A model generated the notes under the pieces. That model did not search any database, was not told where the DNA came from, and worked only from the letters and a program-made list of their open reading frames with translations. Shown piece after piece: positions 1-6,294 of a stretch of 6,294 nt of DNA. The stretch spans positions 1-6,294 of the forward strand of contig JBKKBM010000124.1 in NCBI GenBank assembly GCA_046714215.1. The letters run 5' to 3'. The position numbers and the translations under genes were made by a program. Position 1 is the stretch's first letter. Every line of letters starts with the position of its first letter. This DNA comes from DATLCI01 sp046714215. Lineage in GTDB: Bacteria > Acidobacteriota > Terriglobia > Terriglobales > Acidobacteriaceae.

Positions 1-112
1 GCCCTGGCCCTTCTGGTACCGCGTCGGTCTGCTCATCGTCCTTGGCCCGTCGGTCACCTTCGGCGGCTTTCTCCGCCAACGCCAAATCACCGGAGCCTCG
101 TCGAGGGTCTGA
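1..112 (+). CDS. C-terminal fragment of an unidentified membrane protein
   Basis: The frame starting at base 2 stays open to a TGA at 110-112 and gives 36 residues. It begins before the window, so the start is missing. The frame is chosen because 30 of its 36 sense codons end in G or C, the same bias as the downstream genes; the other two forward frames lack this. The peptide opens with an aromatic PWPFWYR stretch. A hydrophobic segment of about 17 residues follows (roughly residues 7-24, GLLIVLGPSVTFGGFL), long enough to be a final transmembrane helix. It ends in a short polar tail rich in Arg, Gln and Ser. I do not recognise the family and assign no function. It is followed by a 174-bp gap before rimO, so it is probably not part of the same operon. 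Confidence 0.55.
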   Translation, partial: PWPFWYRVGLLIVLGPSVTFGGFLRQRQITGASSRV

Positions 113-184
113 ACTTCCACCGCTTCGGGCATTATGACCTGCAATCAGGCAGGGTTGACCAAGGGTAGTCGTTCCCCAGGGACG

Positions 185-206
185 GAGACGTAGCCAACTA
201 CGTCTC
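185..206. repeat. Perfect 9-bp inverted repeat with CCAA loop (hairpin, REP-like)
   Basis: GAGACGTAG (185-193) is followed by CCAA (194-197) and its exact reverse complement CTACGTCTC (198-206). As RNA or single-stranded DNA this makes a stable 9-bp hairpin with a tetraloop. No T-run follows (next bases are TACGACGC), so it does not look like a Rho-independent terminator, although it lies about 70 bp after the preceding gene. The outer flanks (GGGACG to the left, TACGACG to the right) pair poorly. Short GTAGAGACGTAG-type palindromes occur as dispersed intergenic repeats in some bacterial genomes. Membership of such a family is inference and needs a genome-wide count. Confidence 0.6.
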
Positions 207-267
207 TACGACGCGTGGATGACACCGGCGGAGAGGCGGTACGGCCCAACGTTCAGACCGGCAACGA

Positions 268-276
268 TGATAAAAT
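268..276 (+). promoter_or_regulatory. Possible extended -10 element upstream of rimO
   Basis: TGATAAAAT matches the extended -10 pattern TGnTATAAT at all but one position and is an AT-rich island in a GC-rich region. No convincing -35 box lies 16-18 bp upstream (the nearest similarity, TTCAGA at 252-257, is too close). If it is real, transcription would begin near 282-284. The rimO message would then be almost leaderless, and the upstream GTG at 215 and ATG at 275 would be excluded as starts. This is a weak call from pattern alone. Confidence 0.22.
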
Positions 277-286
277 GGGACTTCCG

Positions 287-1852
<1,566 letters not shown>

Positions 1853-1868
1853 GAACATTTTCAGTACT

Positions 1869-2084
1869 ATGGCGAAGAAAAAGCTTAAGACCCTGCGATG
1901 TCCGATCTGTAAGTCGCTCGTCACCGCCAAAGACGAGGAGTTCCCTTTCTGCTCAGAGCGCTGCCGCACCATCGATCTGGGTAAGTGGGCGAGCGGCGCC
2001 TATCGCATCTCTTCTCCCATCCTTGACCCGGATGTGCTCGAGCGCATCGCCGAGGGCGAGGATCCGGAGCGCAAGCCCAACTGA
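1869..2084 (+). CDS. yacG: YacG family zinc-binding DNA gyrase inhibitor
   Basis: This is a 71-residue protein with the complete YacG/DUF329 signature. A treble-clef-like zinc site is formed by C11-x2-C14 (CPIC) and C28-x3-C32 (CSERC), followed directly by the family hallmark R-T-I-D-L-G-K-W and then YRI. In E. coli YacG binds GyrB and inhibits gyrase DNA binding and supercoiling; the same role here is inferred from the family. The N-terminus is Lys-rich (MAKKKLK) and the C-terminus acidic (EGEDPE), as is common for the family. The gene begins 16 nt after rimO. The only ribosome-site-like sequence is AGGA at 1851-1854, overlapping the rimO stop and 14 nt from the ATG, which is farther than ideal. 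Re-initiation after rimO is plausible. The last base of its stop codon is the first base of the next gene's ATG. Confidence 0.9.
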   Translation: MAKKKLKTLRCPICKSLVTAKDEEFPFCSERCRTIDLGKWASGAYRISSPILDPDVLERIAEGEDPERKPN

Positions 2085-2584
2085 TGCCTGCGACCTCGCC
2101 GCCAGTTGCGCAGAAGACCGTGTGGGCCTGGGCCGCAGGCTCGTTCTTCGGTATTGGGCTGATGGGCAAAGGCGGCGGCACGGTCGCTTCCGCCGCCACG
2201 GTGGCGCTGTGGTGGCTGGCCGCGAAGTACCTTTCCCCTACTGCGCTACTTTATGCCACCGCCGCGGGCGCCCTCGCGGCCACGCTGCTGGGCATCTATG
2301 TAGCAGAAGTCATCGCGCGCGAGCTAGGCAAGAAAGACCCGTCGGAAGTGGTGATCGATGAAGTCGCCGGCCAACTGATCGCGCTCATCGCCGTACCCGT
2401 GGATTGGAAATATGCGTTGGCGAGTTTTATACTTTTTCGAGCCTTCGATATCGTGAAACCGCCACCAGTGCGCAACCTGGAAGCGCTGCCTGGGGGCGTC
2501 GGCATCATGATGGACGACGTCGCTGCCGGCTTCTACGCGCTGGCGACCGTGCATGGCTTGCTCTGGTTGCATCTGTTCTGGTGA
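2084..2584 (+). CDS. pgpA: Phosphatidylglycerophosphatase A
   Basis: PgpA removes the phosphate from phosphatidylglycerol phosphate to give phosphatidylglycerol, at the inner face of the cytoplasmic membrane. The 166-aa length is normal for the family. Diagnostic motifs are DPSEVVIDEVAGQ (85-97), FRAFDIVKPPP (118-128) and LPGGVGIMMDDVAAG (135-149), which carry the conserved acidic and metal-binding residues. Hydrophobic segments lie at about 32-48, 52-74, 95-117 and 146-165. The start ATG shares its A with the yacG stop (TGATG), so translation is probably coupled. GGAG at 2066-2069 is 14 nt away, too far for a standard site. The early glycine-rich motif reads GKGGGTVAS where the E. coli enzyme, as I recall it, has a PxxPGTxGS form; the later motifs are intact, so the enzyme is expected to be active. 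Confidence 0.92.
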   Translation: MPATSPPVAQKTVWAWAAGSFFGIGLMGKGGGTVASAATVALWWLAAKYLSPTALLYATAAGALAATLLGIYVAEVIARELGKKDPSEVVIDEVAGQLIALIAVPVDWKYALASFILFRAFDIVKPPPVRNLEALPGGVGIMMDDVAAGFYALATVHGLLWLHLFW

Positions 2585-2599
2585 TTGCCTAACGTATTA

Positions 2600-2611
2600 C
2601 CCCATATGGGG
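2600..2611. repeat. 12-bp perfect palindrome spanning a start codon
   Basis: CCCCATATGGGG is its own reverse complement and contains the proposed ATG (2606-2608) of the propeller gene. It could be a protein-binding site, or a self-complementary message segment (a monomer hairpin would have too small a loop). It could also be chance. Confidence 0.3.
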
Positions 2612-3661
2612 ATCTCTGACCGCATCCTCGGGAAGAAGAACGTGAACGGCAAGCCGCACATCCACGCCCTGGATCCGGTGGCGGCACTGCATGGCGGCGA
2701 GGTGCGCATCGTGGGTTCGTCCCTGCGACCGCACACGCAAGTGCTGCCGCAGGTGCAATTCGGCCAGGTGCCAGGAGCAGTGCTGGTCAGCTCTGACGGA
2801 TTTGTGATCGCCAAGGTTCCGGACGAGGCCACCTCCGGCCCGGTGGTGGTCACCGCCAACGGCGCCACCAGCAACGAACAGGACGTACGCATTGGAGTGC
2901 CGGTGGCGGACGGTCTGCACCCGGTCGCCAGTCCCGCCATCGACGCGCAGGGCAATATCTACGCCACATTTTCCGGACCACGCGGGCAGAAGGTCCCGGT
3001 CTCCATCTTCAAGGTGGATACCGATTACAACGTGAAGCCCTACCTCACGGACCTGATGAACGCGACCAGCATCGCCTTCGATCACGATGGCAATATGTTC
3101 GTGAGTTCGCGGTACGACGGTACCGTGTATCGCGTGGCCGCGAACGGAACGATGGCTTCCTATGCTGAGGGCATGGGCGTGGCGACAGGCATCGCCTTCG
3201 ATCCCACGGGCAATCTTTATGTCGGCGACCGCAGCGGGACCATCTTCAAGATCGACCGCAACCGCGAGACCTTCGTCTTCGCTACGCTGGAAGCCAGCGT
3301 GAGCGCCTATCACCTCGCCTTCTCTGCGAATGGCGACTTGTTCGTGACCGGACCGACCACCTCCAGCTTTGACGCCGTCTATCGGGTGGATCCGCACGGC
3401 GTGGTCACCGAGTTCTATCGCGGATTAGGCCGTCCGCAGGGATTGGCCTTCGACAGTGCGGGCAATCTCTACGTGGCGGGATCGCTGAAAGGGCGGCGCG
3501 GCATCGTGAAGATCACGCCGGAAAGAAAAGCCTCGCTGGCGGTCTCCGGGAACGGGATCGTGGGCCTGTGCTTCGCGCCGGCACGCGCCGCCATCATCGC
3601 CACCACCACCGCCGTGCATTATCTTGCTTGGGGCATTGAAGGAAAGCCGTTGTTCGGGTAG
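2606..3661 (+). CDS. IPT/TIG-like domain plus six-bladed NHL/SMP-30-like propeller protein, function unknown
   Basis: The product has 351 aa. Residues about 14-98 resemble an IPT/TIG immunoglobulin-like fold (HALDPVAALHGGEVRIVGSSL, then an alternating beta pattern ending near QDVRIG). The rest is a propeller. Repeats of the form xAFDxxGNxYV begin at codons 2933, 3071, 3191, 3314, 3443 and 3566 (residues 110, 156, 196, 237, 280, 321). Spacings are 46, 40, 41, 43 and 41 residues, so six blades are expected. NHL-type proteins and SMP-30/gluconolactonases share this fold, but I see no clear catalytic metal site and assign no reaction. There is no signal peptide or transmembrane helix, so it is predicted to be cytoplasmic. 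The open frame also allows TTG 2585 immediately after the pgpA stop. ATG 2606 is preferred as the stronger codon, but neither has a good ribosome site. The cinA start follows 14 nt after its stop. Confidence 0.8.
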   Translation: MGISDRILGKKNVNGKPHIHALDPVAALHGGEVRIVGSSLRPHTQVLPQVQFGQVPGAVLVSSDGFVIAKVPDEATSGPVVVTANGATSNEQDVRIGVPVADGLHPVASPAIDAQGNIYATFSGPRGQKVPVSIFKVDTDYNVKPYLTDLMNATSIAFDHDGNMFVSSRYDGTVYRVAANGTMASYAEGMGVATGIAFDPTGNLYVGDRSGTIFKIDRNRETFVFATLEASVSAYHLAFSANGDLFVTGPTTSSFDAVYRVDPHGVVTEFYRGLGRPQGLAFDSAGNLYVAGSLKGRRGIVKITPERKASLAVSGNGIVGLCFAPARAAIIATTTAVHYLAWGIEGKPLFG

Positions 3662-3675
3662 CTTCAAGACTGCCC

Positions 3676-4920
3676 ATGATCGCGGAAACCATTGCCATCG
3701 GCTCCGAGCTGCTCACCCCCTTCCGCCAGGACACCAATTCGCTTTTCCTTACGGAACGACTCAACGAGTTGGGCATCGAAGTCGCCTTCAAAACGGTAGT
3801 CGGCGACAACCAGACGAACTTGGTCTCAGCGGCGCGTATCGCGCTTACGCGTGTCGACATCGTCATCTTCATGGGCGGACTGGGACCCACGGAAGACGAC
3901 CTCACCCGCGAAGCCGTGGCGGAGGCCATGCGCTTGCCGTTGCGGAGGAATCCTGACATCGTGGCGGGCCTGTATGCGTGGTACGCGTCGCGCCGCCTGA
4001 AAATGCCGGAAGTGAACCTCAAGCAAGCCGACGTGCTCACCGGCGCAGCCGCGCTGATGAACAAGAATGGCACCGCGCCCGGCCAATGGCTGGAAGGTCT
4101 GTACGAAGGCAAAGAGAAAATCGTGATGCTCTTGCCCGGGCCGCCGGTGGAGTTGAAGGCGCTGTTCATGGAGCAGTGCTTTGACCGGCTGCGGGAAAAG
4201 GCGCCGCCGCAAGTCATCGCGACCCGGGTGTTGAAGGTGGCGATGATGGGCGAATCGCAGTGCGACCAGCAGATCGCGCCTATATATAAGGAGCACAACG
4301 CGGTGGAGACCACCATCCTCGCGGGGCCGGGCGAGGTGCAGATCCATCTGAAAGCTAGAGCGGAGACGCTGGCAGAGGCGCAAGCGCTGATCGATGACTT
4401 GGCCGAGGAGTTGGAGGACGAGCTCGAGGAACAGATCTTCTCCACCAAGGGCGAGACGCTGGAGCAGATTGTGGGCTACTACCTGCAGATGCGCGCGCAG
4501 ACGCTGGCGGTGGCGGAGTCCTGCACCGGAGGGCTGCTCTCGCAGCGCATCACGGCGATGCCGGGCAGCTCGCGGTATTTCCTCGGGGGCGCAGTGGTTT
4601 ATTCCAACGAACTGAAAACGGCATTCGCGGACGTGCCGCCACTCCTCATCGCCGAGCACGGGGCGGTGAGCAAAGAAGTCGCCATCGCGATGGCGGAGGG
4701 CATCCGCAAGCGCTGCCAGGCGACTATCGGAGTGGGCGTAACGGGTATCGCCGGGCCAACGGGTGGAACCCCGGAAAAGCCCGTGGGACTGGTCTTCATC
4801 GCGGTGACCGACGGGAAAACACCCGAGGTCCTCGAGCGGAAATTCCCTGGCGACCGCGACCGGGTGCGCCACTTCGCTGCGCAGCAGGCGTTGGACATGA
4901 TCCGCAAGCAACTCGCCTGA
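3676..4920 (+). CDS. cinA: CinA: MoCF-like domain fused to nicotinamide-nucleotide amidase
   Basis: This is a full-length two-domain CinA of 414 aa. The N-terminal MoCF-like domain (about 1-170) begins ETIAIGSELL and carries GGLGPTEDDLT (67-77). In studied homologues it is an ADP-ribose pyrophosphatase (COG1058). A middle alpha/beta domain (about 175-255) contains an acidic stretch EELEDELEEQ. The C-terminal PncC domain (about 260-414) has AESCTGG with the expected catalytic Ser282, and GVTGIAGPTGG around residue 356. It deamidates nicotinamide mononucleotide to nicotinic acid mononucleotide, recycling pyridine nucleotides. The name comes from competence induction in Streptococcus, and nothing here supports a competence role. 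There is no obvious ribosome site before ATG 3676, which lies 14 nt after the preceding stop. The reading frame is intact with no key residue missing. Confidence 0.94.
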   Translation: MIAETIAIGSELLTPFRQDTNSLFLTERLNELGIEVAFKTVVGDNQTNLVSAARIALTRVDIVIFMGGLGPTEDDLTREAVAEAMRLPLRRNPDIVAGLYAWYASRRLKMPEVNLKQADVLTGAAALMNKNGTAPGQWLEGLYEGKEKIVMLLPGPPVELKALFMEQCFDRLREKAPPQVIATRVLKVAMMGESQCDQQIAPIYKEHNAVETTILAGPGEVQIHLKARAETLAEAQALIDDLAEELEDELEEQIFSTKGETLEQIVGYYLQMRAQTLAVAESCTGGLLSQRITAMPGSSRYFLGGAVVYSNELKTAFADVPPLLIAEHGAVSKEVAIAMAEGIRKRCQATIGVGVTGIAGPTGGTPEKPVGLVFIAVTDGKTPEVLERKFPGDRDRVRHFAAQQALDMIRKQLA

Positions 4921-4922
4921 CC

Positions 4923-5504
4923 ATGCGGCTCTTCGTCGGCATCGATATACCGGATGAGATACGCGGGCGCATCTCCACTTACATGAACGGTCTGGAGCAA
5001 GTTGCAACGAGCACGAAGTGGGTGCGGGCGGAGTCACTGCACGTGACCGTGAAATTCATTGGCGAGAGCGCGCAGTTGGACGAGATCAAGCGAGAGCTCG
5101 CAGGGGTAAGCGGTCCACCGCTCTCTATCAGCTTTCGCGGGACAGGGTTTTTTACGCCACGTTCGCCCCGGGTGTTTTGGGTGGGAGTGCAGGCGGGGCC
5201 GGAGTTGCAGGCGTTGGCGAGGTCGGTGGAAGACGCACTCTTTACGCTTGGGTTTGCCAAGGAAGACAGGGAATACTCGCCGCATCTTACGCTGGCGCGC
5301 GAGGGGTCGGGGCGTCCCGCGGGGGCGCGCGAAGACCGCGCCAAACCGAAAATGTATCTACTGAAGGCAAAGGTGGAGTCCGATCCCGCGTTGGGGAATG
5401 TGGACTTCGGTACAATGCAGACCACGGAATTCTTTCTCTATCAGAGCGAGACCCGGCCCGAGGGCGCGCGATACACCAAGTTAGCGCGGTTCCCTTTGGT
5501 ATAG
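4923..5504 (+). CDS. thpR: RNA 2',3'-cyclic phosphodiesterase (2H family, LigT-like)
   Basis: This 193-aa protein carries both halves of the 2H phosphoesterase signature: H40-V-T42 in LHVTVKFIG and H121-L-T123 in SPHLTLAR. Each histidine-threonine pair lines the active site that opens 2',3'-cyclic phosphates. The N-terminal MRLFVGIDIPDE is typical for the ThpR/LigT group. E. coli homologues hydrolyse RNA 2',3'-cyclic phosphate ends and can join tRNA half-molecules through a 2'-5' bond in vitro; the physiological substrate is generally unclear. A basic, flexible segment (about 127-143, Gly/Arg/Lys-rich) follows the second motif and could contact RNA. The ATG lies only 2 nt after the cinA stop and has no Shine-Dalgarno sequence, so coupling to cinA is likely. 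Length and motifs are complete. Confidence 0.92.
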   Translation: MRLFVGIDIPDEIRGRISTYMNGLEQVATSTKWVRAESLHVTVKFIGESAQLDEIKRELAGVSGPPLSISFRGTGFFTPRSPRVFWVGVQAGPELQALARSVEDALFTLGFAKEDREYSPHLTLAREGSGRPAGAREDRAKPKMYLLKAKVESDPALGNVDFGTMQTTEFFLYQSETRPEGARYTKLARFPLV

Positions 5505-5508
5505 CTCC

Positions 5509-5535
5509 TCATGCCGACAAGCTTCATGCCGATAA
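5509..5535 (+). repeat. Imperfect 12-nt direct repeat carrying two in-frame plsY start codons
   Basis: TCATGCCGACAA (5509-5520) and TCATGCCGATAA (5524-5535) match at 11 of 12 positions with a 15-nt period. Each contains an ATG in the plsY frame (5511 and 5526), giving MPTSF then MPINL. A small in-frame duplication at the start of plsY would explain it, and either ATG could be used. Confidence 0.5.
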
Positions 5536-6227
5536 ACCTAATCATCATCGCGCTGGTGGCTTACCTGCTGGGATCGATCCCCTTTGGTTACATCCTGGTC
5601 AAACTTTTTCTCCAGCAGGACATTCGCGCGACGGGCAGCGGAAACATTGGTGCGACGAATGTGGCGCGGTCGGGAAATAAAGGTCTGGCGATCGCGACGC
5701 TGCTGCTGGATGCGGGGAAGGGTGCGCTGGCGGTGCACTTGGCCATGCTGCTAGCGCTGCGCTATTTGCGGCTCACCGACTGGTGGTATTGGCCGGACGG
5801 CGATCATTTTCAGGTCATTGCGCTGCTCCCGGCTTTAGCTGCGCTGCTGGCAATCCTCGGCCACATGTTCCCGGTCTGGTTGAGGTTCAATGGGGGCAAA
5901 GGAGTGGCCACCGCGGTGGGCGGTTTTGCGCTGCTTTCGCCCAAGGCCATTCTGATCGCCTTGGCCGTCTTTGTGGTCATCTTTGCCCTGACGCGATATG
6001 TTTCGGTAGCATCGATCGTCGCGGCGCTGGCTTTTCCCATGGGATATCGCATCGTGGAACCCCAAGACAGCCGGCCTCTTGTTCTCCTGGTGCTGTTGAC
6101 CTCATCTCTCCTCATCGTTGCGAAGCACCAAGCCAACATCCGCCGGCTGATGGCGGGCATAGAGCCAAAGTTCGGCAAGCAGGCTATTGACACGACTGAC
6201 CCCGTCGAAACGGAGAAAAGTATATGA
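5511..6227 (+). CDS. plsY: Glycerol-3-phosphate acyltransferase PlsY
   Basis: PlsY transfers an acyl group from acyl phosphate to the sn-1 position of glycerol-3-phosphate, making lysophosphatidic acid at the cytoplasmic membrane, the first acylation in most bacteria. The 238-aa product shows all the family motifs: GSIPFGYIL (21-29), GSGNIGATNVAR (42-53), LLDAGKG (65-71), GHMFPVWLRFNGGKGVAT (117-134), and HQANIRRLMAGIEPKFG (206-222). Hydrophobic segments lie at about 8-31, 58-84, 101-118, 137-161, 165-178 and 188-204, consistent with a multi-pass enzyme. The C-terminal tail (223-238) is polar and slightly longer than strictly needed. ATG 5511 is taken as the start; ATG 5526 is possible and removes five residues. 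The gene starts 6 nt after thpR and ends 10 nt before gpsA, whose product supplies its substrate. Confidence 0.95.
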   Translation: MPTSFMPINLIIIALVAYLLGSIPFGYILVKLFLQQDIRATGSGNIGATNVARSGNKGLAIATLLLDAGKGALAVHLAMLLALRYLRLTDWWYWPDGDHFQVIALLPALAALLAILGHMFPVWLRFNGGKGVATAVGGFALLSPKAILIALAVFVVIFALTRYVSVASIVAALAFPMGYRIVEPQDSRPLVLLVLLTSSLLIVAKHQANIRRLMAGIEPKFGKQAIDTTDPVETEKSI

Positions 6228-6229
6228 GG
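6225..6229 (+). promoter_or_regulatory. Ribosome binding site of gpsA, overlapping the plsY stop
   Basis: TGAGG at 6225-6229 contains the plsY stop codon TGA and a GAGG Shine-Dalgarno core (6226-6229) placed 8 nt before ATG 6238. It is the best-placed ribosome site in the window and decides the gpsA start. The ATG at 6224 opens a frame that stops after five codons. Confidence 0.7.
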
Positions 6230-6237
6230 CTTAGCGT

Positions 6238-6294
6238 ATGAAGATAGCCGTTATCGGCGCGGGAGCGTGGGGGACGGCCATCGCGATGGTGCTG
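6238..6294 (+). CDS. gpsA: Glycerol-3-phosphate dehydrogenase [NAD(P)+], N-terminal fragment
   Basis: Only the first 19 codons are inside the window (MKIAVIGAGAWGTAIAMVL); the gene runs off the right edge. The sequence is the classic opening of GpsA: a first beta strand followed by the Rossmann dinucleotide-binding motif G-x-G-x-W-G-T-A. The Trp-Gly-Thr-Ala ending is characteristic of GpsA rather than other Rossmann enzymes. GpsA reduces dihydroxyacetone phosphate to sn-glycerol-3-phosphate in the cytoplasm. The adjacent plsY product uses glycerol-3-phosphate as acyl acceptor, and plsY-gpsA adjacency is common in bacteria, which supports the call. The start is fixed by GAGG 8 nt upstream. Confidence 0.9.
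   Translation, partial: MKIAVIGAGAWGTAIAMVL

Noticed and set aside
155..183. TTGACC as a -35 box for rimO
   Set aside because: No -10-like hexamer lies 16-18 bp downstream (the sequence there is AGGGAC).
185..206. Rho-independent terminator of the upstream gene
   Set aside because: The stem is perfect but no T-rich tract follows it.
215..286. N-terminal extension of RimO from GTG 215
   Set aside because: It has no ribosome site, uses a weak start codon, lies 9 nt from the hairpin repeat and adds residues with no family similarity. It remains possible but is less likely than ATG 287.
2597..3397. 266-codon open frame on the minus strand opposite the propeller gene
   Set aside because: Its Gly/His/Arg-rich repeats are simply the reverse of the propeller repeats. 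It has no ribosome site or recognisable domain.
3826..5037. 403-codon open frame on the minus strand opposite cinA and thpR
   Set aside because: It mirrors two well-recognised genes, is rich in Arg/His/Leu as expected for an antisense shadow of GC-rich coding DNA, and shows no family motif.
6224..6241. ATG at 6224 as an alternative gpsA start
   Set aside because: The frame reads five codons and stops at 6239-6241, and it lacks the Rossmann motif.

Overview
The window looks like a stretch of conserved bacterial chromosome. It is GC-rich, and every gene I can support lies on the + strand. It holds seven complete genes plus a fragment at each edge. The set (rimO, yacG, pgpA, an IPT/propeller protein, cinA, thpR, plsY, gpsA), the GC-biased third codon positions and the Pro/Ala/Ser-rich extensions in RimO suggest an Acidobacteriota-type soil or environmental bacterium. 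That placement is inference from general familiarity, not from a search.

Layout. Positions 1-112 hold the C-terminal end of an unidentified membrane protein. A 174-bp gap (113-286) follows. It carries a perfect 9-bp inverted repeat with a 4-nt loop and a weak extended -10-like sequence, and it is the only sizeable non-coding stretch. From 287 to the right edge the genes are packed as one probable operon: rimO (radical-SAM methylthiotransferase for ribosomal protein S12), 16 nt, yacG (zinc-finger gyrase inhibitor family), 1-nt overlap, pgpA (phosphatidylglycerophosphatase A), about 21 nt, an IPT/TIG plus six-bladed NHL-like propeller protein of unknown function, 14 nt, cinA (MoCF-like domain plus nicotinamide-nucleotide amidase), 2 nt, thpR (2H RNA 2',3'-cyclic phosphodiesterase), 6 nt, plsY (acyl-phosphate:glycerol-3-phosphate acyltransferase), 10 nt, and the first 19 codons of gpsA (glycerol-3-phosphate dehydrogenase).

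How the genes relate. Three products belong to phospholipid synthesis: GpsA makes glycerol-3-phosphate, PlsY acylates it, and PgpA produces phosphatidylglycerol further down the pathway. The others concern ribosome modification (RimO), gyrase control (YacG), nucleotide and NAD repair (CinA) and RNA end or ligation chemistry (ThpR). The mixture resembles a housekeeping growth operon rather than a dedicated system. Only gpsA has a convincing, well-spaced Shine-Dalgarno sequence. The other junctions are so short that translational coupling is the likely mode.

I found no tRNA, rRNA, CRISPR array, insertion sequence, phage gene or obvious Rho-independent terminator, and no sign of a novel defence or mobile system. 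The least explained items are the cytoplasmic IPT/propeller protein inside the operon, the long low-complexity linker in RimO, the altered N-terminal glycine motif of PgpA, and the hairpin upstream of rimO.
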